Of a stretch of 57,000 nt of DNA, positions 42,759 to 51,664 are shown piece after piece. This DNA is from Elusimicrobia bacterium UBA6262. Its GTDB lineage: Bacteria > CAYTYR01 > UBA6262. The stretch covers positions 897-57,896 of the forward strand of contig DJVG01000051.1 in NCBI GenBank assembly GCA_002441095.1. Direction: 5' to 3'. How positions within the stretch are numbered: the stretch's first letter is position 1; every line of letters starts with the position of its first letter. The notes below the pieces were generated by a model that saw only the letters and a list, made by a program, of their open reading frames with translations, searched no databases and had not been told where the DNA came from. The translations under genes were made by a program, and so were the position numbers.

Positions 42759-43244
42759 ATGGAACTAGGTTTTATGATAGCTGTTTTGGGGGCAGTATTG
42801 GTTGCGGGCTTGGGAGGAATTGGCTCGGCCACGGGAGTGGCTATTGCCGGATCTGCTGCCAGCGGGGTATTAAGCGAAGAACCGGAAAAATTTGGTAACA
42901 CGATCGTGTTGGTCGCCTTACCAGGAACGCAAGGATTTTATGGGTTTGCGATAGGAATCATAATGTTATATTATATGGGACTTTTTGCGGCAACACCCAA
43001 AATTATTAGCGTGGCCCAAGGGCTGGCTTTCCTGGCTACAGGCTTTTTATGCGGCCTGGTGCAATGGTGGTCAGCAGTATATCAAGGTAAGGTATGTGCC
43101 TCGGCTGTCAGTATTGTAGCTAAAAATCCGGAACACTCTATGAAGGGAGTGGTCTATGCCGTTATGGTAGAGACATATGCCGTCTTAGCCTTCCTGACCG
43201 CTTTGATCGTTTTATTAAAAGGGATCGCCCCGGGATTGAAATAA
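42759..43244 (+). CDS. ntpK: V/A-type ATPase rotor subunit K with Na+-site residues
   Basis: 161 residues from ATG 42759 (AGGAGG 6 bases upstream), two fused hairpins of two TM helices each. Hairpin 1 has LVALPGTQGFYGF (Leu54, Thr57, Gln58) and hairpin 2 has AVYQGKVCAS (Gln109) and AVMVETYAV (Glu138). In Enterococcus hirae NtpK the Na+ ligands are Leu61, Thr64, Gln65, Gln110 and Glu139. All five are present here, so the ring is predicted to carry Na+. The missing carboxylate in hairpin 1 is also as in NtpK. Confidence 0.95.
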   Translation: MELGFMIAVLGAVLVAGLGGIGSATGVAIAGSAASGVLSEEPEKFGNTIVLVALPGTQGFYGFAIGIIMLYYMGLFAATPKIISVAQGLAFLATGFLCGLVQWWSAVYQGKVCASAVSIVAKNPEHSMKGVVYAVMVETYAVLAFLTALIVLLKGIAPGLK

Positions 43245-43249
43245 GGCAA

Positions 43250-43358
43250 TGACAAATGACAAATTTCAAAATCCAAATGAATCAACAATAACCAATGACC
43301 AATTGAGATTTGGTATTTGAAGATTGATTTGACATTTATCATTGGTAATTTGAATTTT
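43250..43358. repeat. CAAA-word inverted arms between ntpK and ntpE
   Basis: Seven-base words ending CAAA (TGACAAA twice in register at 43250-43263, then TTTCAAA and ATCCAAA) run rightward. The second half, to about 43358, carries TTTGA/TTTGG words as their reverse complement. The array nearly fills the 127-bp gap. Confidence 0.75.
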
Positions 43359-43371
43359 TACGGGAGTAGCA

Positions 43372-43977
43372 ATGTCATTGGATAAAATTATTGAGAAAAT
43401 TACCCAGGAATCGCTGGCTCAAGCTAACGAAATCATAGGGCAAGCCAAACAGCAAGCCGCTGTGATCATATCTAAAGCCAGGGCAGATGCGGCTAGCCAG
43501 GCCAAAAACAGGGGAGAGCAAGCCCAGCGGGAAGCGGATAATCTGGCGCAACGGGAAAAAGCTATCGCCCAGCTGGAATTGCGCAAAAAAATGCTGGCCG
43601 CGAAACAGGAATTAATTAGCGCCACATATAAAAATGTAGCCGAGAAAATCAATAAACTGCCGGATAAAGAATATGTGTTGTTTATTAAAAATCAAATAAT
43701 GGGAGCAGTGGAAACAGGCCAAGAACAAATAATTTTTTCGCCAGAAGAGGCAGACAGGATAGGGAATAAATTTATCCAGGAAATAAATCAGGAATTGAAA
43801 AGTAAGGGGCGGCCGGGCGAATTAGCTATGGGGCCGCGGAGTAAGCAGCTTAGCCGGGGATTTTTATTATTGCAGGGACCGGTAGTCTTGAACTATGCGC
43901 TGGATGCTATCCTGGCCAGGCTGCGTGAAGAGACAGAATTAAAAGCAGCGGAGATACTTTTTAAAGACATCTTATAA
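43372..43977 (+). CDS. ntpE: V/A-type ATPase subunit E
   Basis: 201 residues. The N-terminal 100 residues are an alanine-rich coiled coil (QANEIIGQAKQQAAVIISKA), and the C-terminal globular domain, ending EETELKAAEILFKDIL, binds the catalytic head. It forms the peripheral stalk with subunit G/H. Position and order match the ntp/aha operons. Confidence 0.9.
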   Translation: MSLDKIIEKITQESLAQANEIIGQAKQQAAVIISKARADAASQAKNRGEQAQREADNLAQREKAIAQLELRKKMLAAKQELISATYKNVAEKINKLPDKEYVLFIKNQIMGAVETGQEQIIFSPEEADRIGNKFIQEINQELKSKGRPGELAMGPRSKQLSRGFLLLQGPVVLNYALDAILARLREETELKAAEILFKDIL

Positions 43978-44041
43978 GTCCCAAGAGGTCATGATTACAC
44001 CGATTACATAAACAGAATGAATAGTATTATAGGAGAAATAA

Positions 44042-44983
44042 ATGAGTACAGCATATGTATATGCTGTGGCTAATATCAGGGCTCTCGAAGCCAAGCTGTT
44101 GGATAGCCAGGCCTTAGAGCAGATGGCGAATACTGCCAATTTCAATGATGCTCTCAATGAAGCCAGGCACAAGCTGTATGGTGTGCCCGCGGACCGGATA
44201 CAAAATCTCCAGGAAGCGCTGGATCTCATTAGCCAGGAAGAAAAATACCTGTTTGCTAATACAGCACAACTGGTTTATGACCCTGCCTTGGCTGAGCTCC
44301 TGCTCTGGTATAGCCGCTTAACCGGGATAAAAGAGAAAATTAAAAATAATTTAAGCTCCCGGGAACAAACCCCGGCAGAATTCAAAATCTGGCCAGCCTA
44401 TATCAAAGAGGCCTGGATATTAGTACAAAAAGAATATACAGCCACCGCGGATTTAAAAATCGTGGATTTTATAATTGACGCCTATTACTTACAGGTGCTG
44501 CAAGAAGCGTTATTACAACGCCAATCACCCTGGTTAAATGAACTCTGCCGGCTGGCCATAGATTTTTATAATATAAAAACCTGGCTCCGGTTTAAGATCA
44601 ATACCGCATCGCCAAAACATCTTGCCGCCTTATTCTTGAGCGGCGGGGAAATTGACCGCATGTTATTCCTAAAGTCGGCGGATCTGACTGCGGAAGATTT
44701 TATCCAGTTATTAAAGTATAAACCCTATGCGTCTGAATTAGCAATTGCCTGGCAACAGGCTAAACAGAATGGGGAGTGGCAACTCTTGGATCTGTTTTTT
44801 ACTAATTACCTGGTAAAGTTCCTACGCGCAACTAAATTGATCTATGATGGCCCTGAACCGGTATTGGCCTATCTGCTGGTCAGGCTGGCAGAACTGAATA
44901 ATATTAAAGTAATCTTGAGTGGTAAATTTTATAATCTCCCTAAAGAACTTATTACCCGTCGTTTGAGTGATCCATATGTCTAA
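44042..44983 (+). CDS. ntpC: V/A-type ATPase subunit C (d/AC39)
   Basis: 313 residues. The start STAYVYAVANIRALEAKLLD and the helical WLNELCRLAIDFYNIKTWLR repeats fit the funnel-shaped subunit that joins the rotor shaft to the K ring. The C-terminus NIKVILSGKFYNLPKELITR fits the family end. It overlaps the next gene by 8 bases. Confidence 0.9.
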   Translation: MSTAYVYAVANIRALEAKLLDSQALEQMANTANFNDALNEARHKLYGVPADRIQNLQEALDLISQEEKYLFANTAQLVYDPALAELLLWYSRLTGIKEKIKNNLSSREQTPAEFKIWPAYIKEAWILVQKEYTATADLKIVDFIIDAYYLQVLQEALLQRQSPWLNELCRLAIDFYNIKTWLRFKINTASPKHLAALFLSGGEIDRMLFLKSADLTAEDFIQLLKYKPYASELAIAWQQAKQNGEWQLLDLFFTNYLVKFLRATKLIYDGPEPVLAYLLVRLAELNNIKVILSGKFYNLPKELITRRLSDPYV

Positions 44984-45293
44984 AACAGGAAAAATTTGCT
45001 TTATTGGCGAAAAAGCGGTCGTTAGCCCATTTCGGGTTTGCGGTGCGGACGTGTATTATTTTGCTCCCGAGACCTGGCCTGACACTGCTAAAATAATTGG
45101 CGGGCAAGACTACCAAATTATTTTTATTACCGAAGAAGTAGCTCCCTATATGAGTAAAAATACTGGGGCCAATATTGTCCTTTTGCCTAATACCGAAAGC
45201 CTGTTTTTTAAAGCTGGCAAGGCCAGCCTGGGAGCAGAAGACTTACGGCAGGTCATTATTAAGGCTGTCGGGACGGATATTCTCGTTGAGTAA
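44976..45293 (+). CDS. ntpF: V/A-type ATPase subunit F
   Basis: 105 residues from ATG 44976, overlapping the end of subunit C by 8 bases. The Rossmann-like pattern KICFIGEKAVVSPFRVCGAD then IIFITEEVA is the subunit F core, which with subunit D forms the central shaft and modulates activity. It is small but in the expected operon slot. Confidence 0.85.
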   Translation: MSKTGKICFIGEKAVVSPFRVCGADVYYFAPETWPDTAKIIGGQDYQIIFITEEVAPYMSKNTGANIVLLPNTESLFFKAGKASLGAEDLRQVIIKAVGTDILVE

Positions 45294-45304
45294 GGACGAG
45301 GGGC

Positions 45305-45392
45305 AGTAAGAATGAGAAGCAGTAAAAACGAAGAACAGTAAAAGCGAGAAGCAGTCAGTCCGAAAGACAGTCAAAACAACAGACAGTTGAAA
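45305..45392 (+). repeat. 16-bp tandem repeat made of two alternating 8-bp words
   Basis: Eleven 8-mers run without a gap: AGTAAGAA-type words alternate with CGAGAAGC-type words (for example AGTAAAAACGAAGAAC at 45321-45336). Register is exact to 45392. Confidence 0.95.
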
Positions 45393-45398
45393 GATTAG

Positions 45399-45445
45399 TT
45401 CTTACTGCTTTTTGTATTTACTGGCAACTGCTCTTCGAATTGACT
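45399..45445 (-). repeat. Inverted arm of the same 8-bp words
   Basis: Read on the minus strand it consists of AGTCAATT, CGAAGAGC, AGTTGCC, AGTAAATA and related words. It can pair with the array at 45305-45392 and matches 38330-38376 closely. Confidence 0.85.
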
Positions 45446-45470
45446 GGCGTACTAATATAAAGGAGAACCT

Positions 45471-47216
45471 ATGAACGGCGGTAAGATCGTAAAAGTTTCC
45501 GGCCCGCTGGTAATTGCCAGCGATTTAACTGAGGTCAAAATGTATGATGTCGTGAAAGTTGGCCTGCCCCAGCTGATCGGGGAAGTTATCGGTCTTGATG
45601 GCAATACTGCTTTTATCCAGGTTTACGAAGAAACGTCCGGAGTTGGGCCTGAAGAACCAGTGATCAGTACCGGTGAACCGCTTAGTGTAGAATTAGGGCC
45701 TGGCTTGATCGGCGGCATCTATGATGGTATTCAACGGCCCTTGACCGTGATCCAACAAATGAGCGGGAATTGGATCGCTCGCGGCATTGATATTCCCAAG
45801 CTGGACCGGAAAAAGAAATGGACCTTTAAAGCAAAGGTCAGCAAAGGTGACCAAGTGGTTACCGGTGATATTATCGGGACAGTGCAGGAAACAGAGCTGG
45901 TAGAGCAGAAAATAATGGTTCCGCCAGGTTTAGCCGGTGAAGTGACTATGATCAAATCCGGTGATTTTAGCGTTGAAGAAGTGGTGTGCCAACTAAAACA
46001 GGATGGCCAAAGCGCGGATATAAAAATGGCCCAACGCTGGCCGGTGCGTAAAATGCGTCCAGTGAAGGAAAAATTACCTCCGGTCGAACCGCTGGTAACG
46101 GGGCAGAGAGTCATTGATACCTTTTTCCCGGTGGCCAAAGGCGGTACAGCTTGTATCCCGGGGCCCTTCGGATCCGGGAAAACCGTGGTCCAGCACCAAT
46201 TAGCCAAATGGGCTGACGCCCAGATCATCGTTTATGTCGGCTGCGGGGAACGCGGTAATGAAATGACTGATGTATTAATGGAATTTCCGCAGTTGAAAGA
46301 CCCGCGCAGCGGAGAACCGCTGATCAAAAGAACAGTCTTGATCGCCAATACCAGTAATATGCCGGTTTCTGCCCGGGAAGCATCAGTATACACTGGCATA
46401 ACAATTGCTGAATATTTTCGTGATATGGGCTATACGGTAGCCTTAATGGCAGATTCTACCAGCCGCTGGGCTGAAGCGCTCAGGGAAATGTCCGGCCGCT
46501 TGGAAGAAATGCCGGGTGAAGAAGGATATCCGGCATACCTTTCCATGAGGCTGGCTGAATTTTATGAACGCGCCGGCAAAGTGAAGTGTGCCTGCAGCGA
46601 GGATCGTGAAGGCAGTTTATCAGTCGTAGGCGCAGTAAGCCCTCCGGGCGGTGATTTGTCTGACCCTGTGGTCCAAAGTACGTTGCGGGTAGTGAAGGTA
46701 TTTTGGAGCCTGGATGATAAACTGGCTTATATGCGGCATTTCCCGGCGATTAACTGGCTTAGCAGTTATTCCTTATATTTAGATAATATAAGTGACTATC
46801 TAGGGAAAAGGATCAGCCCTGATTTCCTGGCTTTGCGCCGGGAGGCGATCAAGCTTTTGCAGGATGAAGCTTCATTAGAGGAGATTGTCCGTTTGGTTGG
46901 AGTTGAATCATTATCCCCTAATGATCGGTTAACTTTAGCTACGGCTAAAAGCCTGCGTGAGGATTTCCTGCACCAGATGGCTTTTGACCCGGAAGACACC
47001 TATACTTCTCTGCAAAAACAGCATCTTTTGCTGAAATTGATCATGCATTTCCATCATCTGGCTAAAGCCGCTGTTAGCCGCAAACTTAACCTTGATGAGA
47101 TATTGAAATATAAAGTCAGGGAAAAAATCGCCAAGGCCAAATATATCCCGGAGAATAATTTAAAGATTTTTAATGAACTATTAAATGAAATAGAAAATGT
47201 TTTTAAAGCTGTATAA
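45471..47216 (+). CDS. ntpA: V/A-type ATPase catalytic subunit A
   Basis: 581 residues. Walker A is GPFGSGKTV and the non-homologous insert (about 120-190) of A-type catalytic subunits is present. VGCGERGNEMTDVL and the catalytic Glu in GERG, then ADSTSRWAEALREMSGRLEE, complete the site. It binds and hydrolyses or makes ATP in the A3B3 head. AAGGAG precedes the ATG. Confidence 0.97.
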   Translation: MNGGKIVKVSGPLVIASDLTEVKMYDVVKVGLPQLIGEVIGLDGNTAFIQVYEETSGVGPEEPVISTGEPLSVELGPGLIGGIYDGIQRPLTVIQQMSGNWIARGIDIPKLDRKKKWTFKAKVSKGDQVVTGDIIGTVQETELVEQKIMVPPGLAGEVTMIKSGDFSVEEVVCQLKQDGQSADIKMAQRWPVRKMRPVKEKLPPVEPLVTGQRVIDTFFPVAKGGTACIPGPFGSGKTVVQHQLAKWADAQIIVYVGCGERGNEMTDVLMEFPQLKDPRSGEPLIKRTVLIANTSNMPVSAREASVYTGITIAEYFRDMGYTVALMADSTSRWAEALREMSGRLEEMPGEEGYPAYLSMRLAEFYERAGKVKCACSEDREGSLSVVGAVSPPGGDLSDPVVQSTLRVVKVFWSLDDKLAYMRHFPAINWLSSYSLYLDNISDYLGKRISPDFLALRREAIKLLQDEASLEEIVRLVGVESLSPNDRLTLATAKSLREDFLHQMAFDPEDTYTSLQKQHLLLKLIMHFHHLAKAAVSRKLNLDEILKYKVREKIAKAKYIPENNLKIFNELLNEIENVFKAV

Positions 47217-47226
47217 TTTTATACTA

Positions 47227-47300
47227 AACAGTGATTAGGTGTAAGTTTTAGAAGTAGAAGACCTACTTCTATACTTACTTCTACAACCTTTAACTTACTG
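47227..47300. repeat. Hairpin-forming word array between ntpA and ntpB
   Basis: AAGTAGAAG and ACTTCTATACTTACTTC around 47250-47285 form a hairpin. The flanks repeat GTAAGT- and TTAGAAG-like words. The periodicity is less clean than in the other spacers. Confidence 0.55.
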
Positions 47301-47325
47301 CTATCTTCTCAAGGAGAAAAAGTGC

Positions 47326-48723
47326 ATGTCCAAAGCTAAAGAATATTCGACAGTCACCAGTATCGCCGGACCATTATTAATGGTCGAACATACAGCCGGG
47401 ATCAAATACGATGAAATAGCTGAAATAATCCTGAAAAATGGGGAAGTGCGCCATGGCCGGGTGCTGGAAATAAACCAGGACAAAGCCCTGATCCAGTTAT
47501 TTGAAGGTTCGATGGGATTGAATTTAGCCGACAGCCGTGTTCGCTTCCTGGGTAAAAGTTTGGAGCTGGGCGTAAGCCTGGATATGCTGGGCCGGATCTT
47601 TAATGGGTTAGGCCACCCGATAGATAAAGGGCCGGACATTATTCCTGAAAGCAAGCTTGATATTAACGGCCTGTCGATCAATCCCTGCGCCCGCGATTAT
47701 CCTAATGAATTTATCCAGACCGGGATCAGCGCTATTGACGGGATGACTACCCTGGTACGTGGCCAAAAGCTGCCGATTTTTTCGGCCGCCGGATTACCGC
47801 ACAATGAATTAGCCGCGCAGATCGCCCGGCAAGCTAAAGTATTAGGCCAGGAAGAACAATTTGCCGTCGTCTTTGGGGCGATGGGAATTACTTTTGAAGA
47901 AGCAGATTATTTTATCACTGATTTCAAGAAAACCGGGGCGATTGAACGGGCAGTCTTGTTTATGAACCTGGCTGATGATCCTGCTATTGAACGGATCGCC
48001 ACGCCGCGGATGGCGCTGACCTGCGCTGAATACCTGGCTTTTGAAAAGGGCATGCATGTCCTGGTTATTCTGACGGATATGACCAATTACTGTGAAGCTT
48101 TACGCCAAATTTCCGCCGCCAGGAAAGAGATCCCCGGACGACGCGGCTATCCTGGCTATATGTATACAGATTTGGCCACTATTTACGAGCGGGCAGGCAG
48201 GATTATCGGACAGAAAGGATCTATTACCCAGTTCCCGATCCTGACTATGCCTGAAGATGATAAAACTCACCCAATACCAGACCTGACCGGATATATCACC
48301 GAAGGCCAGGTGATATTGAGCCGGGAATTACACCGGCGCAGCATATATCCGCCGATCGATATATTGCCATCTTTATCGCGGTTAAAAGAGAAGGGTATCG
48401 GTGAAAACAAGACCCGGGGAGATCATGGTAGTGTCACGAGCCAGATTTTCAGCTCGTATGCCCGCGGTAAGGAAGTAAAAGAATTGGCGGTAATTTTAGG
48501 GGAAGCAGCCTTGACCGAGACAGACAAGATCTATGCCAGGTTCAGCGATGATTTGGAAGCAACTTTTATCAGCCAGAAAGAAGACGATGAACGCAGTATT
48601 GCTGACACCTTGGACCTGTGCTGGAAACTATTGCTTTTGTTCCCGCGTAATGAGCTGAAACGGATAAAAGATGCGGATATAGAAAAGTATTACCTGAAAG
48701 GTCAGCAATTCGAGGATAAATAA
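47326..48723 (+). CDS. ntpB: V/A-type ATPase subunit B
   Basis: 465 residues. It is the non-catalytic homologue, lacking a full Walker A (the segment reads SAAGLPHNELAAQI). IVLASRP-like segments are replaced by VILTDMTNYCEALRQISAAR, typical of B. LTMPEDDKTHPIPDLTGYIT is the family signature. It alternates with A in the head. AAGGAG lies upstream, and its stop overlaps the ntpD start. Confidence 0.95.
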   Translation: MSKAKEYSTVTSIAGPLLMVEHTAGIKYDEIAEIILKNGEVRHGRVLEINQDKALIQLFEGSMGLNLADSRVRFLGKSLELGVSLDMLGRIFNGLGHPIDKGPDIIPESKLDINGLSINPCARDYPNEFIQTGISAIDGMTTLVRGQKLPIFSAAGLPHNELAAQIARQAKVLGQEEQFAVVFGAMGITFEEADYFITDFKKTGAIERAVLFMNLADDPAIERIATPRMALTCAEYLAFEKGMHVLVILTDMTNYCEALRQISAARKEIPGRRGYPGYMYTDLATIYERAGRIIGQKGSITQFPILTMPEDDKTHPIPDLTGYITEGQVILSRELHRRSIYPPIDILPSLSRLKEKGIGENKTRGDHGSVTSQIFSSYARGKEVKELAVILGEAALTETDKIYARFSDDLEATFISQKEDDERSIADTLDLCWKLLLLFPRNELKRIKDADIEKYYLKGQQFEDK

Positions 48724-49340
48724 TGCGGCTTAATGTCAATCCTACCAGAATGGAACTGCTCAAATTGCGCCGGCGGACAGCTATTGCCCGGCGCGGACAT
48801 AAGTTATTGAAAGATAAACAGGATGAGCTGATGCGTACCTTTATGGAGCTGATTGACCAGCTGCGAGATAGCCGGAAAAATGTAGAGAAGTCACTACGGG
48901 AAGCAACGGCCAGCTATATATTGAATAAAGCCCAAATGGGAGAAAATACTATTGACCAGCTCTGGCATGGGCTGAAAGCTGAAGTAGAGGTTACCTGGAG
49001 TTGGGAGCCTTTAATGAACTTGCAGTTACCCAGGTACCAGGTAGCTACCAAGACACAGGATATCAGCTATGGATACCTGCAGCCGACCTTAGCCCTGGAC
49101 CAGATGACCGAGCAATACAAAAACCTCCTGGTCCAATTGGTCGCCCTGGCTGAACAGGAAAAGATCATTAAGCTATTAGCCGAGGAAATAGGCAAAACCC
49201 GGCGCCGGGTCAATGCCCTGGAATATATCCTGATCCCCAATCTTATTGAAACTATGCGCTATATTAACATGAAACTGACCGAACATGAGCGGGGGACTAT
49301 TACCCGGTTAATGCGCGTCAAAGATATTGTTCATAAATAA
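48723..49340 (+). CDS. ntpD: V/A-type ATPase central stalk subunit D
   Basis: 205 residues. N-terminal LNVNPTRMELLKLRRRTAIA and C-terminal TRRRVNALEYILIPNLIETM are two long helices, the antiparallel coiled coil of the rotor shaft. It overlaps ntpB by 1 base and ends the operon. Confidence 0.95.
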   Translation: MRLNVNPTRMELLKLRRRTAIARRGHKLLKDKQDELMRTFMELIDQLRDSRKNVEKSLREATASYILNKAQMGENTIDQLWHGLKAEVEVTWSWEPLMNLQLPRYQVATKTQDISYGYLQPTLALDQMTEQYKNLLVQLVALAEQEKIIKLLAEEIGKTRRRVNALEYILIPNLIETMRYINMKLTEHERGTITRLMRVKDIVHK

Positions 49341-49349
49341 GATTAAATT

Positions 49350-49487
49350 CTAAATACTAATAGCTAAATTCTAAACAAATTAAAATAGCAAAGCCCAAAT
49401 AGAAAATGGGGATACTTAGAATTTTGTATTTTGGAGATTAGAAAGTATTTAGGATTTCGAATTTAGTGCTTAGGATTTGTCGGTTAG
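49350..49487. repeat. 7-bp word inverted arms after the ATPase operon
   Basis: Left arm 49350-49377 has four in-register 7-mers of form CTAANNN (CTAAATA first). Right arm 49446-49487 has six 7-mers in reverse complement (TATTTAG first). They flank about 70 bp of AT-rich sequence. Confidence 0.85.
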
Positions 49488-49494
49488 AAACTCA

Positions 49495-49523
49495 TTGACA
49501 TAACCTTGAAACAGGAGTATTTT
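49495..49523 (+). promoter_or_regulatory. Putative promoter of the HD-GYP gene
   Basis: TTGACA at 49495-49500, a 17-base spacer and TATTTT at 49518-49523, about 100 bases before the gene. Confidence 0.5.
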
Positions 49524-49624
49524 TATATTGGAGTAAAGTTGAAAAATAGATAAGGAGGGCAGGCATAATATAGAACCGTTTTTATTAACTGTCAAGTCAT
49601 GGATTAATAGGAAGGGTCTATTTT

Positions 49625-50815
49625 ATGTCTTCTTTATTTTATAATTTTATCATTGTGATCGGCATCATTACCGCCTCCTATATTATCTTCCGGCATTTAT
49701 GGAAAAAGGAATCCACGGAAGAAAACGATAAAATTCTTTCTCAGTTGGATGAAGCCAGGAAAAAGATCCAGAGCTATTCTACAGAATTAAATGATCTTTT
49801 AGGATTGATGAGTTCCTTCCATCGAGTGAATACAGCGCCAACCACCCTGAATATGGATGAAGTAGCCTGGCTGGCCCTGGATAATGCCCTGAAAATATTA
49901 GGGGCAATAAAAGGCTCTTTGTTTGTAATTAATAAGAGAACCAATCAGCTGGAGCTCAAGGCAGCGATTGGTTATGAAAGGAACAATTTACCAGGGGCGA
50001 ATTTATCTGTCGAGCAAATTGAAAACGGGGCACACCAGAAAGAATCCTTTCCTTCCACCCCCTCTAAAAAGGGTTCTTTCATCAGCGTGCCGCTAAAGAT
50101 CCAAAACCGTATCATAGGCATTATTAATGTTAATGAGAAGAACGACGACAGACAGTTCGCCCCTGAAGATTTAAGGATCTTGACCGCTCTGGCTGACCAG
50201 ACCGCCATTGTCTTGGAAAATCTGACTTTATACAAAGATTTGCAGCAGGTTTACTTAGGGGTTATTAAAACCCTGTCTTTGGTAGTGGATGCCAAAGACC
50301 ATTACACTTTTGGGCATTCTGAACGCGTGACGAGATATGTAGTAGAGATGTCCGCGGCAATGAAATTAAGCCCGGAGCTGAAGAAATTAGCCGAAGCCGC
50401 GTCGATCATCCATGATATCGGTAAAATTGGCATTAAAGAAGAGATCCTGCTCAAAACCGGCCGCCTGACAGACAGCGAATTTGAAGAAATAAAAAAACAT
50501 CCGGTTATTGGGCGGGATATGGTCCGGCCCATGGAGTTCCTGAGCGAACTGGCGCCCTTGATATATTTTCACCACCAACACTTTGATGGCAATGGATATC
50601 CGGACAGGGCTAAAGGGGACCAAATACCTCTGGTGGCCAGGATGATCACCATAGCAGATTCTTTTGATGCGATGATCAGCGACCGGCCATACCGGAGCGG
50701 TTTACCTGTAGAAACCGCGATTAAAGAACTTAAGCGATGTTCCGGCACTCAGTTTGATCCTGACCTGGTCACTGTATTCTTGAAAGTCTTAAGACATAAT
50801 TTAAAGATGGCATAG
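49625..50815 (+). CDS. GAF and HD-GYP domain protein
   Basis: 396 residues. A TM segment (about 5-25), a short coiled coil, a GAF domain (about 75-205, FVINKRTNQLELKAAIGYER, ILTALADQTAIVLENLTLYK) and a HD-GYP domain (about 215-390). The HD pair is in IIHDIGKIGIKEEIL and the GYP loop in YFHHQHFDGNGYPDRAKGDQ. HD-GYP proteins degrade cyclic di-GMP, and the usual ligands are present. It is probably a membrane-bound signalling phosphodiesterase with an unknown GAF ligand. Confidence 0.9.
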   Translation: MSSLFYNFIIVIGIITASYIIFRHLWKKESTEENDKILSQLDEARKKIQSYSTELNDLLGLMSSFHRVNTAPTTLNMDEVAWLALDNALKILGAIKGSLFVINKRTNQLELKAAIGYERNNLPGANLSVEQIENGAHQKESFPSTPSKKGSFISVPLKIQNRIIGIINVNEKNDDRQFAPEDLRILTALADQTAIVLENLTLYKDLQQVYLGVIKTLSLVVDAKDHYTFGHSERVTRYVVEMSAAMKLSPELKKLAEAASIIHDIGKIGIKEEILLKTGRLTDSEFEEIKKHPVIGRDMVRPMEFLSELAPLIYFHHQHFDGNGYPDRAKGDQIPLVARMITIADSFDAMISDRPYRSGLPVETAIKELKRCSGTQFDPDLVTVFLKVLRHNLKMA

Positions 50816-50823
50816 AGGGAAGA

Positions 50824-50970
50824 ATGTCTTGCCCGTTCTTAAAAAAAGCAGAAACAGACTTGTGCATAGCTTACCCGGACCGCCCCATAGTGGTTAATGA
50901 AGGGTGTAAATTAAGTTTTTGCGAGAGCAAGAATTATGTGAACTGCCCCACACTAAAAGAAAGAAAATAA
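50824..50970 (+). CDS. Small cysteine-rich protein
   Basis: 48 residues from ATG 50824, with GAGGGA 5 bases upstream. Five Cys (3, 14, 28, 33, 41) are arranged CPFL, LCIAY, GCKLSFC and NCPT, which suggests a small metal-binding site. It lies 8 bases after the HD-GYP gene and 4 bases before rsmI, so it is cotranscribed. Function unknown; I do not recognise the family. Confidence 0.7.
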   Translation: MSCPFLKKAETDLCIAYPDRPIVVNEGCKLSFCESKNYVNCPTLKERK

Positions 50971-50974
50971 AAAC

Positions 50975-51664
50975 ATGAGCTTATATGTTGTTGCCACCCC
51001 CATTGGTAATTTGGGGGATATTACTTTTAGGGCCATAGAAACCCTGAAAAATGTCAGCCTGATCGCCTGTGAGGATACCAGGTATACCAGAAAACTGCTG
51101 AGCCATTATGATATCCATACGCCGGTTACCAGCTATTATGAGTATAACAAGATAAAAAAACTGGATTATTTGCTTGAGCAGTTGATCAGTGGCAAAGATA
51201 TTGCCTTGGTTTCCGATAGCGGGACCCCCGGGATTTCCGATCCGGGATTTCTTATTATCAGCGAGGCCATTAAGAATAAAATACCAGTAATCTCCATCCC
51301 CGGACCGTCAGCGGTGATTAGCGCGCTGGTTACCGCCGGTTTACCAACCGACAGTTTTGTTTTTGAGGGGTTTTTGCCGCGCAAAAAAGGGAAGCTGAAA
51401 AAAGCCTTGACTGAATTAGCTGGTTTGCAAAGAACTATTGTCTTTTACGAATCACCCTACCGGATCACGGCAACACTTAAAGTTATGCAAGAGGCCATCG
51501 GTACCCAATATATAGTAATTGCCCGGGAGCTTACTAAGCATTTTGAAGAAATACTGCGGGGTGATTTAGCAACCATTATCCCCCGTCTGGAAGCGCAGCC
51601 GCTAAAAGGGGAGATGGTCGTCTTATTTAATCCTTCTTTCACTAATCCTGAAAAAACCTCTTGA
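50975..51664 (+). CDS. rsmI: 16S rRNA 2'-O-ribose C1402 methyltransferase
   Basis: 229 residues. SLYVVATPIGNLGDITFRAI and SDSGTPGISDPGFLIISEAI are the SAM-binding tetrapyrrole-methylase-type fold of RsmI, and FYESPYRI and ARELTKHFEE follow as expected. It methylates C1402 of 16S rRNA. It starts 4 bases after the small Cys-rich gene. Confidence 0.96.
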   Translation: MSLYVVATPIGNLGDITFRAIETLKNVSLIACEDTRYTRKLLSHYDIHTPVTSYYEYNKIKKLDYLLEQLISGKDIALVSDSGTPGISDPGFLIISEAIKNKIPVISIPGPSAVISALVTAGLPTDSFVFEGFLPRKKGKLKKALTELAGLQRTIVFYESPYRITATLKVMQEAIGTQYIVIARELTKHFEEILRGDLATIIPRLEAQPLKGEMVVLFNPSFTNPEKTS

